The notes beneath the pieces are model-generated. The model searched no databases. It was given only the letters and a program-made list of their open reading frames with translations, and was not told the DNA's origin. A DNA stretch of 33,148 nt, from assembly GCA_029227215.1 (NCBI GenBank), contig JAQXZM010000134.1, positions 1-33,148 of the forward strand, given 5' to 3'. This document shows positions 6,752 to 13,008 of the stretch, in pieces. Both the position numbers and the translations under genes were made by a program. The stretch is from Bifidobacteriaceae bacterium. GTDB lineage: Bacteria; Actinomycetota; Actinomycetes; Actinomycetales; Bifidobacteriaceae. Positions within the stretch are counted from its first letter, which is position 1. Every line of letters starts with the position of its first letter.

Positions 6752-7180
6752 ATGGAGAATTCAAAGAAGGTGTGGAAAATCATCTCCGCGATTGTTGTGT
6801 GGGTGACGCTCATCGCTGGTCTTGTGGTGCTCTTCGCGATGCACGAGAATCTGTGGGGCGCGCTCGTGATGCTGCTTGGCATGGTTGTCAGCGGCGTCAT
6901 TGACAAAATCACTGGCGGAGACCCTGTGGATAGGGTGGCGGCGAGTGCCGCAGCCGCGCAGAATCCCCAGCAAGGTGCTCCAGCGCAGCCGGTGCCGGCG
7001 TCTGCACAATCTGCGCAGACTCCAGTGTGGCAGATTGCGACATGGATTGCATCCGGTGCATTCATCATCGTGGGAATCGTGCTGCTGTGCATGCACCTTT
7101 CTGGTGCGGCGGCGGTTGTTTTGGCAATCGGTTTCGCTATCTACGCGGTCGCTTCGCTGATCGAGGCGGTGCGCGGGTAA
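6752..7180 (+). CDS. Small membrane protein of unknown function (142 aa)
   Basis: The ATG at 6752 is chosen because AGGAAAGGAA lies just upstream at the right distance; an upstream in-frame start at 6710 has no such site. The product has two hydrophobic hairpins: two membrane segments in residues ~7-50, a 50-residue linker rich in Ala, Gln and Pro, and two more segments in the C-terminal half (IATWIASGAFIIVGIVLLCM and the segment after it). No catalytic motif is visible. It lies between pmt and rsmI, which are direct neighbours in some other Actinobacteria, so it is probably a lineage-specific insertion. Function is unknown. Confidence 0.75.
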   Translation: MENSKKVWKIISAIVVWVTLIAGLVVLFAMHENLWGALVMLLGMVVSGVIDKITGGDPVDRVAASAAAAQNPQQGAPAQPVPASAQSAQTPVWQIATWIASGAFIIVGIVLLCMHLSGAAAVVLAIGFAIYAVASLIEAVRG

Positions 7181-7326
7181 AGGGCGTGCGGGTGAAGGGC
7201 GTGCGGGTAAGCGGCGCGATAGCAGCTGGCTCCGCTCCGATGCTCTGGTACCCCGGTCCCCGGCCTTGATTCCCTGACTGCGTGATTCCCGGCCGTGATT
7301 CCCAGCCGTGATTTCCCGGCCGTGTG
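7173..7326 (+). repeat. Two short-period tandem repeats behind the small membrane protein
   Basis: The first is a 15-bp unit (GTGCGGGTAAAGGGC type) in three copies at 7173-7216, overlapping the end of the gene. The second is a degenerate 13-15-bp unit (GTGATTCCCGGCC type), about five copies at 7264-7326. Both are non-coding apart from the overlap. Confidence 0.6.
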
Positions 7327-7497
7327 CGTTTGCGCGCACGGCCGCGGAATCTTGTTGTGTGGTGCATGTTCGGCTCTTCTCTGGTGCGGGTGTCATCCAG
7401 CGCGTGTGCGCGTCGGCGCACCCGGCGGGGGAGATAGGCGCGGGAATCGTCCATTCCGCTGGGGGTATCTGTCTCCCGTGTGCGCGGCTGCGCACCC
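7320..7497 (+). repeat. Three GTGTGCG...CGCGCAC palindromes upstream of rsmI
   Basis: Cores at 7322-7339, 7404-7421 and 7478-7495, 82 and 74 bp apart. The second and third are followed by CCGGCGGG or CCGGCAGG. They resemble the family at 2537-2823 and 25803-26684. The gap 7181-7552 contains only these repeats and the tandem repeats before them. Confidence 0.6.
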
Positions 7498-7552
7498 GGC
7501 AGGCAGAATGAGCTTGGGCGGAGGCGGCTGAACGGATATGCGCGGGTCGGGG

Positions 7553-7558
7553 GATACT
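7553..7558 (+). promoter_or_regulatory. −10 element of rsmI (leaderless)
   Basis: GATACT ends 6 nt before the ATG at 7565. There is no ribosome binding site at this start, so a leaderless transcript is likely. Confidence 0.45.
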
Positions 7559-7564
7559 GGGGGT

Positions 7565-8638
7565 ATGGAAAATGTGAATGCTGAGGATGTCGAGCAGATG
7601 ACTGATACGAGAGCAGTTGCGGGGTCCGGGGAGTCCGGCGCGGATGCTGTCGGCCCCGTCCCTTCCGCCGTCGCTCCCGCTTCCTCCCCCTCCCCCTCCC
7701 TCGCCCCCGATGCCACCCCAATCCAGGACCACGACGGCTCGGTTACCGATGGCATCACGATTCCGCACGGATGCGTGGTGCTCGCCGCCACGCCCATCGG
7801 CAACACGGGCGACGCGTCACTGCGCCTCATCGCGCTGCTACAGCAAGCGGACATCGTCGCCGCGGAGGACACCCGCCGCCTCTACGACCTCGCCCGTCGC
7901 CTGGGCGTGCACGTGAATGGCAGGGTGGTGGCGAACCATGACCACAACGAGCGGCAGAAAGCCGACTCCCTGCTCGACGAGGTGGAAGGCGGCGCCACCG
8001 TGCTGCTCGTCTCGGACGCCGGCATGCCCACAATCAACGATCCGGGCCTGGCGATTGTGCGCCGCGCCATCGAACGCGGGCTGCCCGTCACGTGCGCTCC
8101 GGGGCCGTCCGCCGTGCTCGATGCACTGGCGCTCGCGGGCCTGCCGACTGACCGCTTCTGCTATGAGGGCTTCGTGCCGCGCAAGACGAGCGACCGCGAG
8201 CAGCGGTTGCGCTCATTGCACAACGAAATGCGCACGATGGTGTTTTACGAGGCGCCGCACCGCATCAGCGAGACGATGGATGCGCTTCTCGCCGCCTTTG
8301 GTCCCGACCGCCAGATGGCGCTGTGCCGTGAGCTGACCAAGGATTACGAGCAGGTGCGGCGTGGCAGCATCGAGCAGGTGCGCCAGAGCGTGGTGGACGA
8401 TCCGCCGCGCGGCGAGATTGTGCTGGTGATCGCCGGTGCCTCCGCCGAGGAGGTCAATGAGACCTCGCCCGTGGTGCTCACGGATGAGCAGCTCGCCCGC
8501 TTGGCTCAGGAGCGTGCCGATGCCGAGGGCATTCGCATGAAGGATGCGATCGCCGAGGTCATCAAGGAGCATCCGCTGCCGGATGGTTCGTTCCCCAATC
8601 GCAAGAAGGTCTACCAAGCCTCGCTCACCCTGAAGTAG
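7565..8638 (+). CDS. rsmI: 16S rRNA (cytidine(1402)-2'-O)-methyltransferase
   Basis: RsmI uses S-adenosylmethionine to methylate the 2'-O of C1402 in the decoding centre of 16S rRNA. The 357-residue protein has a disordered Ser/Pro/Ala-rich N-terminal extension of about 65 residues, then the tetrapyrrole-methylase fold with all family motifs: ATPIGN (75-80), AAEDTR (99-104), VSDAGMPTINDPG (149-161), APGPSA (178-183) and GFVP (202-205). The ~65-residue extension is longer than usual. The start at 7565 is preferred over the in-frame ATG at 7538 because of the −10 hexamer 6 nt upstream. Divergent from pmt across the small membrane gene, a known actinobacterial arrangement. Confidence 0.95.
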   Translation: MENVNAEDVEQMTDTRAVAGSGESGADAVGPVPSAVAPASSPSPSLAPDATPIQDHDGSVTDGITIPHGCVVLAATPIGNTGDASLRLIALLQQADIVAAEDTRRLYDLARRLGVHVNGRVVANHDHNERQKADSLLDEVEGGATVLLVSDAGMPTINDPGLAIVRRAIERGLPVTCAPGPSAVLDALALAGLPTDRFCYEGFVPRKTSDREQRLRSLHNEMRTMVFYEAPHRISETMDALLAAFGPDRQMALCRELTKDYEQVRRGSIEQVRQSVVDDPPRGEIVLVIAGASAEEVNETSPVVLTDEQLARLAQERADAEGIRMKDAIAEVIKEHPLPDGSFPNRKKVYQASLTLK

Positions 8639-8720
8639 TGCCGCCTGCTTGCTCGAACGTGCGCCCAGACGAGCTGCTCAGACGAGCTGGTCTCGGTGAG
8701 CTGGTCCTAGCGCCCTCACT

Positions 8721-8864
8721 CCAAGTTGGCGGGCCCGAGCCGGCTCACACTGGCAGATTCGAGCGAGTCTTAAGTCGGCAGGCCCAGATCCGCGCGAACT
8801 TGGCATTTCGGCCATCATTGTGCGGATTTTTGGCCCGGATACTGGCCGTTGTGCCAAGTTGGCG
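8721..8864. repeat. Dispersed long inverted repeat, copy 1 (between convergent genes)
   Basis: GCGAACTTGGCA at 8794-8805 pairs with TGCCAAGTTGGC at 8852-8863, and CGGCCA near 8809 with TGGCCG near 8843. A further half copy (CCAAGTTGGCGGGCC) lies at 8721-8735. A closely similar element occurs at 28263-28333. It sits between convergent rsmI and the LRV-like gene, so it may act as a bidirectional terminator or RNA-stability element. Confidence 0.6.
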
Positions 8865-8884
8865 GGGTCGGCGTTTGGCAATCA

Positions 8885-9349
8885 TCAATCAGCAGAAGGC
8901 GGCAGTGTTGCGGCACCGGGCTCTTGTAAGGATTCGCGCAGCAGCTCCATCGCCTCGCGCACGCCGGGGCCGCCGGCGCGTGCAATCGCGTTGATAAGCG
9001 CTGCCGGTGCCGCGGTGTTGACGATAATCCATCGGCGCAGCTCCGGGATATGTGCCAGTTCCCACAGCTCCGACACCGGCGTGCGCGGGTCGGACGCACA
9101 CTGTGCGGTTGGACGGAGCGCGGTTGGACGGAGCGCAGTGGGGCCGGAATGCGGCGATTGCGGTTGGCTGGTCTGTGCCTGCGCGATTCGCGCAGATCGA
9201 ATCCGCGCAGACCGAATCCGCGCAGATTGAATTCCGGCAGATCGAATTCCCGCAGGTTGAACCCTCGCATAGTGAATTCCGATGGGCCAACCGTCTTCGT
9301 TTTCGTTGTCGAATTGCCCGGCCTCCAATTCTTCGTAATCGTTTTTCAT
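8885..9349 (-). CDS. Variant leucine-rich-repeat (LRV)-like protein with an expanded pentapeptide stretch
   Basis: A 154-residue protein with three parts. An acidic N-terminus (MKNDYEELEAGQFDNENEDG) leads into a stretch of five-residue repeats (AGIRS/ARIRS type, about residues 30-56) encoded by a 15-bp tandem repeat. The C-terminal half resembles the variant leucine-rich repeat motif found in many bifidobacterial proteins (ASDPRTPVSELWELA, then PELRRWI and NTAAPAALINAIA). The motif usually forms an α/3-10 helical solenoid for protein binding. The start ATG overlaps the stop of the upstream AbiEi-like gene (ATGA), so translation is coupled. Partner and role are unknown. The repeat leaves all three minus frames open, but only this frame gives the LRV motif. 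Confidence 0.6.
   Translation of the reverse strand: MKNDYEELEAGQFDNENEDGWPIGIHYARVQPAGIRSAGIQSARIRSARIRSARIAQAQTSQPQSPHSGPTALRPTALRPTAQCASDPRTPVSELWELAHIPELRRWIIVNTAAPAALINAIARAGGPGVREAMELLRESLQEPGAATLPPSAD
9191..9280 (-). repeat. 15-bp tandem repeat, six units, inside the LRV-like gene
   Basis: Units of CGCAGATCGAATCCG type start every 15 bp from 9191 to 9266. The length keeps the reading frame, so unit gain or loss changes the protein by five residues at a time. The divergence between units argues against very recent expansion. Confidence 0.8.
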
Positions 9350-10476
9350 TTCATCCCAATCCGCAGCAATTCGTGCGCCGGTTCGTGCACGGATCCGAAT
9401 GCTGACCCATACACCAGATTGTGCACGGATCCGTATGCCGACCTATGCGCCGGTTCGTGCACCGACCCATGCGTCCGGCCCAGCTCCGCCCCCGACCCCG
9501 CCGCCAGTTGCGACCCCACCCCCGGCTTCGACTCTCGCGCCGCCCCGCGCTTCTCCCTCTGCGGCATTCCCACCACTGCCGAAGGCCGAAACTCTGCCTT
9601 GCGCCTCTCCCGACGCCGTGACTGAATCGCGCATTCCTGCTCCGCCGCACGCATCACGCGGAACATCTGCACCGCGCTGGGGTGGCCGGTCGCGTGCGGA
9701 TTGTTGTGCAGGGCATGAATGCAGGCCTGCGGGGTGATGGCGCACTCGTTCATCAGCGTGGCGACTGTGGCATGCTGCTTGCACGCCGCCTCGTCGTCGG
9801 CAACGTCAAGGCACGCGATGTCGCATGCGGTGCACACGGGCGTCGCCACGTGCAAGCGGTGCAATATCGCCACGTCCCGGTTCTCCACCCTGCGGCAGTG
9901 CATGCGCAGCGCGCGGTTGTAGGCGTCGGACTGGTAGTGCGTGGGCGTCACGACGTCGAGTGTCGCGGGGAATTCGCCGCCGATCCAGATCCACGCGGCA
10001 AGCCACAGGCACACGGTCGCGCCATAGGGGAGCATCGGCCGCACGATGTCCGCCCGGTCGAGCGGCGTGAGGCAGTCTTGCTCCCGGAACAGCGCCACAT
10101 GCTGCGACGGGTTGACGGTGCCCGCCTGGTGCAGCGTGAATTGCGACATCGTGCCGGGCAGCTCCTCCCGCTCATAGAGCTTCGCGGGGTTCTTGCCCCA
10201 CGGATCCTTGGGGCCTTTGGAACCTTGGGAATCCTTACCTCTTTTTTCGGCGGCTCTGGTGCTTATTCCGCGGCTGCCTGCGGTGCTGCGTGGCGCGGTG
10301 CTGCATGGCGCGGCGTGCGCTGAGGTATACGCCATGGTGTGTGCGGTGGCACACACGACAGCGGATTGCGCAGCGGGCTGCGCGACGGATTGCGCAGCGT
10401 GTGCGGTGGCGCGCGCTGCGGTGTGAGCGGTACTGAATGCCGCGGTGAGCGCGGCGGTGCGTGTTGTGATTTCCAT
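9346..10476 (-). CDS. AbiEi-like (type IV antitoxin-family) protein
   Basis: A 376-residue protein whose central part (~125-290) resembles actinobacterial AbiEi antitoxin-like/DUF559-neighbour proteins: HVALFREQDCLTPLDRADIV, then GATVCLWLAAWIW, DVVTPTHY, the recurrent TPVCTACDIA (212-221), and the HATVATLMNECAITPQACIH helices. In type IV toxin-antitoxin systems AbiEi represses its operon; here no AbiEii nucleotidyltransferase partner is present. The first ~75 residues are Ala/Thr/His-rich low complexity, and the last ~45 contain GSVHEPAH-type repeats. A better start may be ATG for residue 110 (MSQFTL), preceded by GGGAGGAG at a long distance. The C-terminus is coupled by ATGA to the LRV-like gene, which may be its working partner. 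Family assignment is moderate. Confidence 0.6.
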   Translation of the reverse strand: MEITTRTAALTAAFSTAHTAARATAHAAQSVAQPAAQSAVVCATAHTMAYTSAHAAPCSTAPRSTAGSRGISTRAAEKRGKDSQGSKGPKDPWGKNPAKLYEREELPGTMSQFTLHQAGTVNPSQHVALFREQDCLTPLDRADIVRPMLPYGATVCLWLAAWIWIGGEFPATLDVVTPTHYQSDAYNRALRMHCRRVENRDVAILHRLHVATPVCTACDIACLDVADDEAACKQHATVATLMNECAITPQACIHALHNNPHATGHPSAVQMFRVMRAAEQECAIQSRRRERRKAEFRPSAVVGMPQREKRGAARESKPGVGSQLAAGSGAELGRTHGSVHEPAHRSAYGSVHNLVYGSAFGSVHEPAHELLRIGMK

Positions 10477-10527
10477 ATCTGCACGTTATTCGATGCGCGC
10501 CATGCGCGAAAGCGCCTTCGCGAAAAT

Positions 10528-10582
10528 TGTGGATAAGCGGAAAACTTTTTCCCGATGTGGACAATTCCCCGACTTATCCCCA
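10528..10582. promoter_or_regulatory. Cluster of three DnaA-box-like sites
   Basis: Minus-strand TTATCCACA (10536..10528, perfect), minus-strand TTGTCCACA (10564..10556, the form common in high-GC Actinobacteria) and plus-strand TTATCCCCA (10574-10582, one mismatch) lie within 55 bp, just upstream of the AbiEi-like gene. They may be regulatory or DnaA-titrating. No AT-rich unwinding region or dnaA gene is near. Confidence 0.4.
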
Positions 10583-10951
10583 CCCCTGTGCACCACTCAT
10601 CCACCATGAATCCACTACCGCGCCGGCGGCGGAGGAGAACGGCGCAAGTAATGGCCGGCTGGTTCCGCGCGTGTGAGAATGCGTGCGTTGCGCGACCGTC
10701 ATTTTCAAGACTTTTCAGCTCACAAAATATCCGAACGCCGTGCCTTGCGTCAGAGCACCGGATTTGAGAAAATGTAATCACGAATGCTTCGCCGTCCGTG
10801 CCTGCGTCCGTCGTGCCGGTCCCACGTAAAACGGAAATCGCCGCCAGCATGATGGGCGTTAACATGCCAGTCCGATCCAGCGGACGCGAAATTTCTGGAA
10901 GGGAGCGCACCCGTAATTGCGATTGTCGTCTCGCGAGCGACGGAAAAGACC

Positions 10952-10988
10952 AGGAGGCGTCGGCCGGCCCAAGGGCACCGACGCCTCC
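10952..10988 (+). terminator. Hairpin with strong stem between the AbiEi-like and PBECR4-type genes
   Basis: GGAGGCGTCGG pairs with CCGACGCCTCC around a 14-nt loop. Only a short TTCAT follows, so termination would be weak; it may instead be a regulatory stem upstream of the 11044 gene. The gap 10477-11043 contains this hairpin, the DnaA-like boxes and a 19-bp duplication, and no supported gene. Confidence 0.5.
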
Positions 10989-11026
10989 TTCATATCTAGA
11001 GCACAAGTTCATATCTAGAGCACAAG
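10989..11026 (+). repeat. Perfect 19-bp tandem duplication upstream of the PBECR4-type gene
   Basis: TTCATATCTAGAGCACAAG occurs twice, back to back, 18 bp before the ATG at 11044. The identity of the copies suggests a recent duplication or a conserved paired operator. Confidence 0.85.
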
Positions 11027-11043
11027 ATGAAGGGCGGAGCCAT

Positions 11044-11690
11044 ATGGCGGTATTTTTCGATCCCGCGGAATCAATACGCGCTGCACATGCTTGCGCACCT
11101 GTGTATGCCGAGAGGTTGCTCGCGCGTCGCGTGCTCTTCGTGCCATCGGATGGGAGCGCTCCGTTGGAGACTGTGTATCAAGCGTCCAACTTCATGCACT
11201 TGTGCGGGGTGAGCTACAACAACATTTCCGCATTAACGTTCTGGAACCTTGCGATTTCACATCGACTGCCCGTCGCTGGTCTCCACGCAAATAACCGTGG
11301 AGTTGTCGCAAAGCGCGAGGTGCTCTCCACGTTGGTCAGGATTGACGAAAAGGGAACGATAATGATTTCGAATCCTGAGCTCCCTGGCAGGACGCAAGCG
11401 GATGCCGTATGTGCATCACTTCCTTATGCCGTGGGATACAGAGATTCAAAATCCGGCATGCATCCTTGTACGTCGCTGAAACTCCCGGACGCCAGAATGG
11501 CTGGGAGTCGGAACATCGTGATGGTGTTGAAAACGAGGCCAGAGGAAGCCGTGTATTCAGTAATATCGAAAAGCCTGCGCGCGCCGATTCCAAGAAGTAT
11601 GACAGCAAGGTAGCGAACATCCGTCGGTCATTGCGTGCCTATGAAGGCGAGTGCGTGTTTGATATGCAACTGCTGCAAGAGGCGTTGTGA
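11044..11690 (+). pseudogene. PBECR4-domain (barnase/EndoU/ColE5/RelE-like) protein, apparently frameshifted
   Basis: The ATG at 11044 follows GGAG. The frame encodes 189 residues resembling PBECR4 proteins, predicted phage-associated relatives of the barnase/EndoU/ColicinE5/RelE nucleases: YQASNFMHLCGVSYNNISAL, FWNLAISHRL, DAVCASLPYAVGYRDSK and NIVMVLKTRPEEAVYSVI in the family order. It then stops at 11611-11613. A −1 shift near the AAAA at about 11568-11571 continues a plausible C-terminus in the other frame (DSKKYDSKVANIRRSLRAYE, ending at 11690). The gene is therefore a one-base-deletion pseudogene, a sequencing error in a homopolymer, or less likely a programmed frameshift. It is convergent with the Fic gene. 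The PBECR4 assignment rests on motif resemblance read by eye. Confidence 0.6.
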
Positions 11691-11746
11691 TCGCCTTGGA
11701 ATCGGCGTGGCGAGAGAGGACTGGACGCGCCGGCAGTGGTCCAAGG

Positions 11747-12769
11747 TCATGCGTGATGATCGATGTATGCTAGCGCTTCGGTGCTGGATTCCTCGATGGC
11801 GCGGCTGAAGAACGTGACCCAGCCGTCCCAATCGCCGGTGTTCGATACGGCGAGCAGCGCATCCCGATATTCGGTGCTGTGGCTTTCGAACCATGTGGAT
11901 AGGGGAAGTACGGGTTGTGTCAGCTGTCGCCGTGACATCATCTGCAGCAAGATGAGCAGCCTGCCGACTCTGCCATTGCCGTCCGTGAACGGGTGAAGCG
12001 TCTCGAACTGGTAGTGGAACAGCGCCATGTCGATGATGGAAAGCCCTGGATCCGTGCGGTCGCGCCACCAATCGAGCAGCGCCAGCAGCGCGGATTCCAG
12101 ACCAAGGCCGGGCGGCATCGGGATGAACCGTGCATCCTCGATGCGCTGCGTGGGCGAGCCGATGAAAACCTGGCTCGATCGAAGCTGCCCGGCGTCGCCT
12201 TGATCAGCGTCCGTGCCACGCGCCAGCAGCTGCTGCAGTTCGCGGACGAGCGAGATGCTGATGGGGCGATCTCGCTGGACTTCGCCAAATCCGTAATCGG
12301 CTGCATCAATCACGTCGAACACGGCAGCGAGCGACGGGTCCCAGCCGCTTTTATCGTCGCCTGGCTTGTACTGCTGAGTCAGCACCGTGTGCAGATCGGC
12401 ATGGATGCCCTCCATGGCGCTGGTGCTGTGAGCCTCGCGGCGCATGGCATTGCGGACGAACGGCTTGATGCCCTGCAGTTGGCGGCGAGCCTGTTCGTCA
12501 AGCCGCGCGAGCGCCGTGGCTGCACGCGTGGCGGCGCCGATTGTGCGTGGCGAGAACTCCGGGTAATCGCCCAGCGGGTCGGGTACGAATGCCTTGGCGC
12601 GGTATTCGGTGATTCCCGACGGGGAGAGATATTCGCAATGCAGCGGCACGAGCGTGCCGGGCGCATTGGGCGTGGCGGCGGCGTGCAGGGTCAGCTTGTT
12701 GGTGCTCGGATTCGTCATGCCCAGATTCGTCATGTCCGGATTCGTCATGTCGGGAGCGTTCCATGCCAT
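11747..12769 (-). CDS. Fic family protein (AMPylator), class II self-inhibited type
   Basis: Fic enzymes transfer AMP or another nucleotide group from a donor to a protein hydroxyl. The 340-residue product has an N-terminal Fic_N-like helical domain (DYPEFSPRTIGAATRAATAL), the inhibitory motif T-x-x-x-E-G in STSAMEGI (115-122), which places it among enzymes with the inhibitory helix at the N-terminus, and the complete active-site motif HPFTDGNGRVGR (259-270) with catalytic His259. It is therefore probably active. The start at 12769 is supported by a −10-like TATCAT 7 nt upstream (leaderless). Just inside lies a 15-bp triple repeat encoding MTNPD/MTNLG/MTNPS, each with an in-frame Met, so shorter starts are possible. 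The target is unknown. Confidence 0.9.
   Translation of the reverse strand: MAWNAPDMTNPDMTNLGMTNPSTNKLTLHAAATPNAPGTLVPLHCEYLSPSGITEYRAKAFVPDPLGDYPEFSPRTIGAATRAATALARLDEQARRQLQGIKPFVRNAMRREAHSTSAMEGIHADLHTVLTQQYKPGDDKSGWDPSLAAVFDVIDAADYGFGEVQRDRPISISLVRELQQLLARGTDADQGDAGQLRSSQVFIGSPTQRIEDARFIPMPPGLGLESALLALLDWWRDRTDPGLSIIDMALFHYQFETLHPFTDGNGRVGRLLILLQMMSRRQLTQPVLPLSTWFESHSTEYRDALLAVSNTGDWDGWVTFFSRAIEESSTEALAYIDHHA
12708..12752 (-). repeat. 15-bp tandem repeat, three units, near the Fic start
   Basis: Units GGATTCGTCATGCCC, AGATTCGTCATGTCC and GGATTCGTCATGTCG follow directly on each other. On the coding strand they give three MTNxx pentapeptides, each with an in-frame ATG. Confidence 0.85.
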
Positions 12770-12859
12770 GGCGCAGATGATACCAGTGCCGATTTCGCCA
12801 GCTGAATCGCCGCAATCCGCAACGAACCGCATGGTCCGGCAGCGCGCCGCCCTGGCTTC

Positions 12860-12877
12860 GTGTGCGCGTAGGCGCAC
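12860..12877 (+). repeat. Single GTGTGCG...GCGCAC palindrome upstream of metG
   Basis: GTGTGCGCGTAGGCGCAC followed by CCGGTGGG, the same form as the copies at 7404 and 7478. It lies in the divergent region between the Fic gene and metG. Confidence 0.55.
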
Positions 12878-12995
12878 CCGGTGGGCGGGATGACGGGCAG
12901 TTGGGTTCCGGGGGAGCGCCCAAGCCGCTCGGGCCGCTCTGCCAGCGCCGACTGCAGCGCCCTCCCATGTCGCCCTCCATGTCGGCGCAAGCATC

Positions 12996-13001
12996 GATAA
13001 T
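12996..13001 (+). promoter_or_regulatory. −10 element of metG (leaderless)
   Basis: GATAAT ends 7 nt before the metG ATG, which has no ribosome binding site. Confidence 0.5.
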
Positions 13002-13008
13002 CGCAACT

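Noticed and set aside
8815-9270. Pentapeptide-repeat protein in an alternative minus frame
   Set aside because: The FNLRG-like series comes from the 15-bp repeat; the frame lacks the LRV region and the ATGA-coupled start.
10528-10582. Chromosomal or plasmid origin of replication
   Set aside because: Only three boxes, no AT-rich region, no dnaA, dnaN or rep gene nearby.
12862-13008. 49-codon N-terminal extension of MetG
   Set aside because: Low-complexity sequence overlapping a palindrome; homology and the −10 element support ATG 13009.
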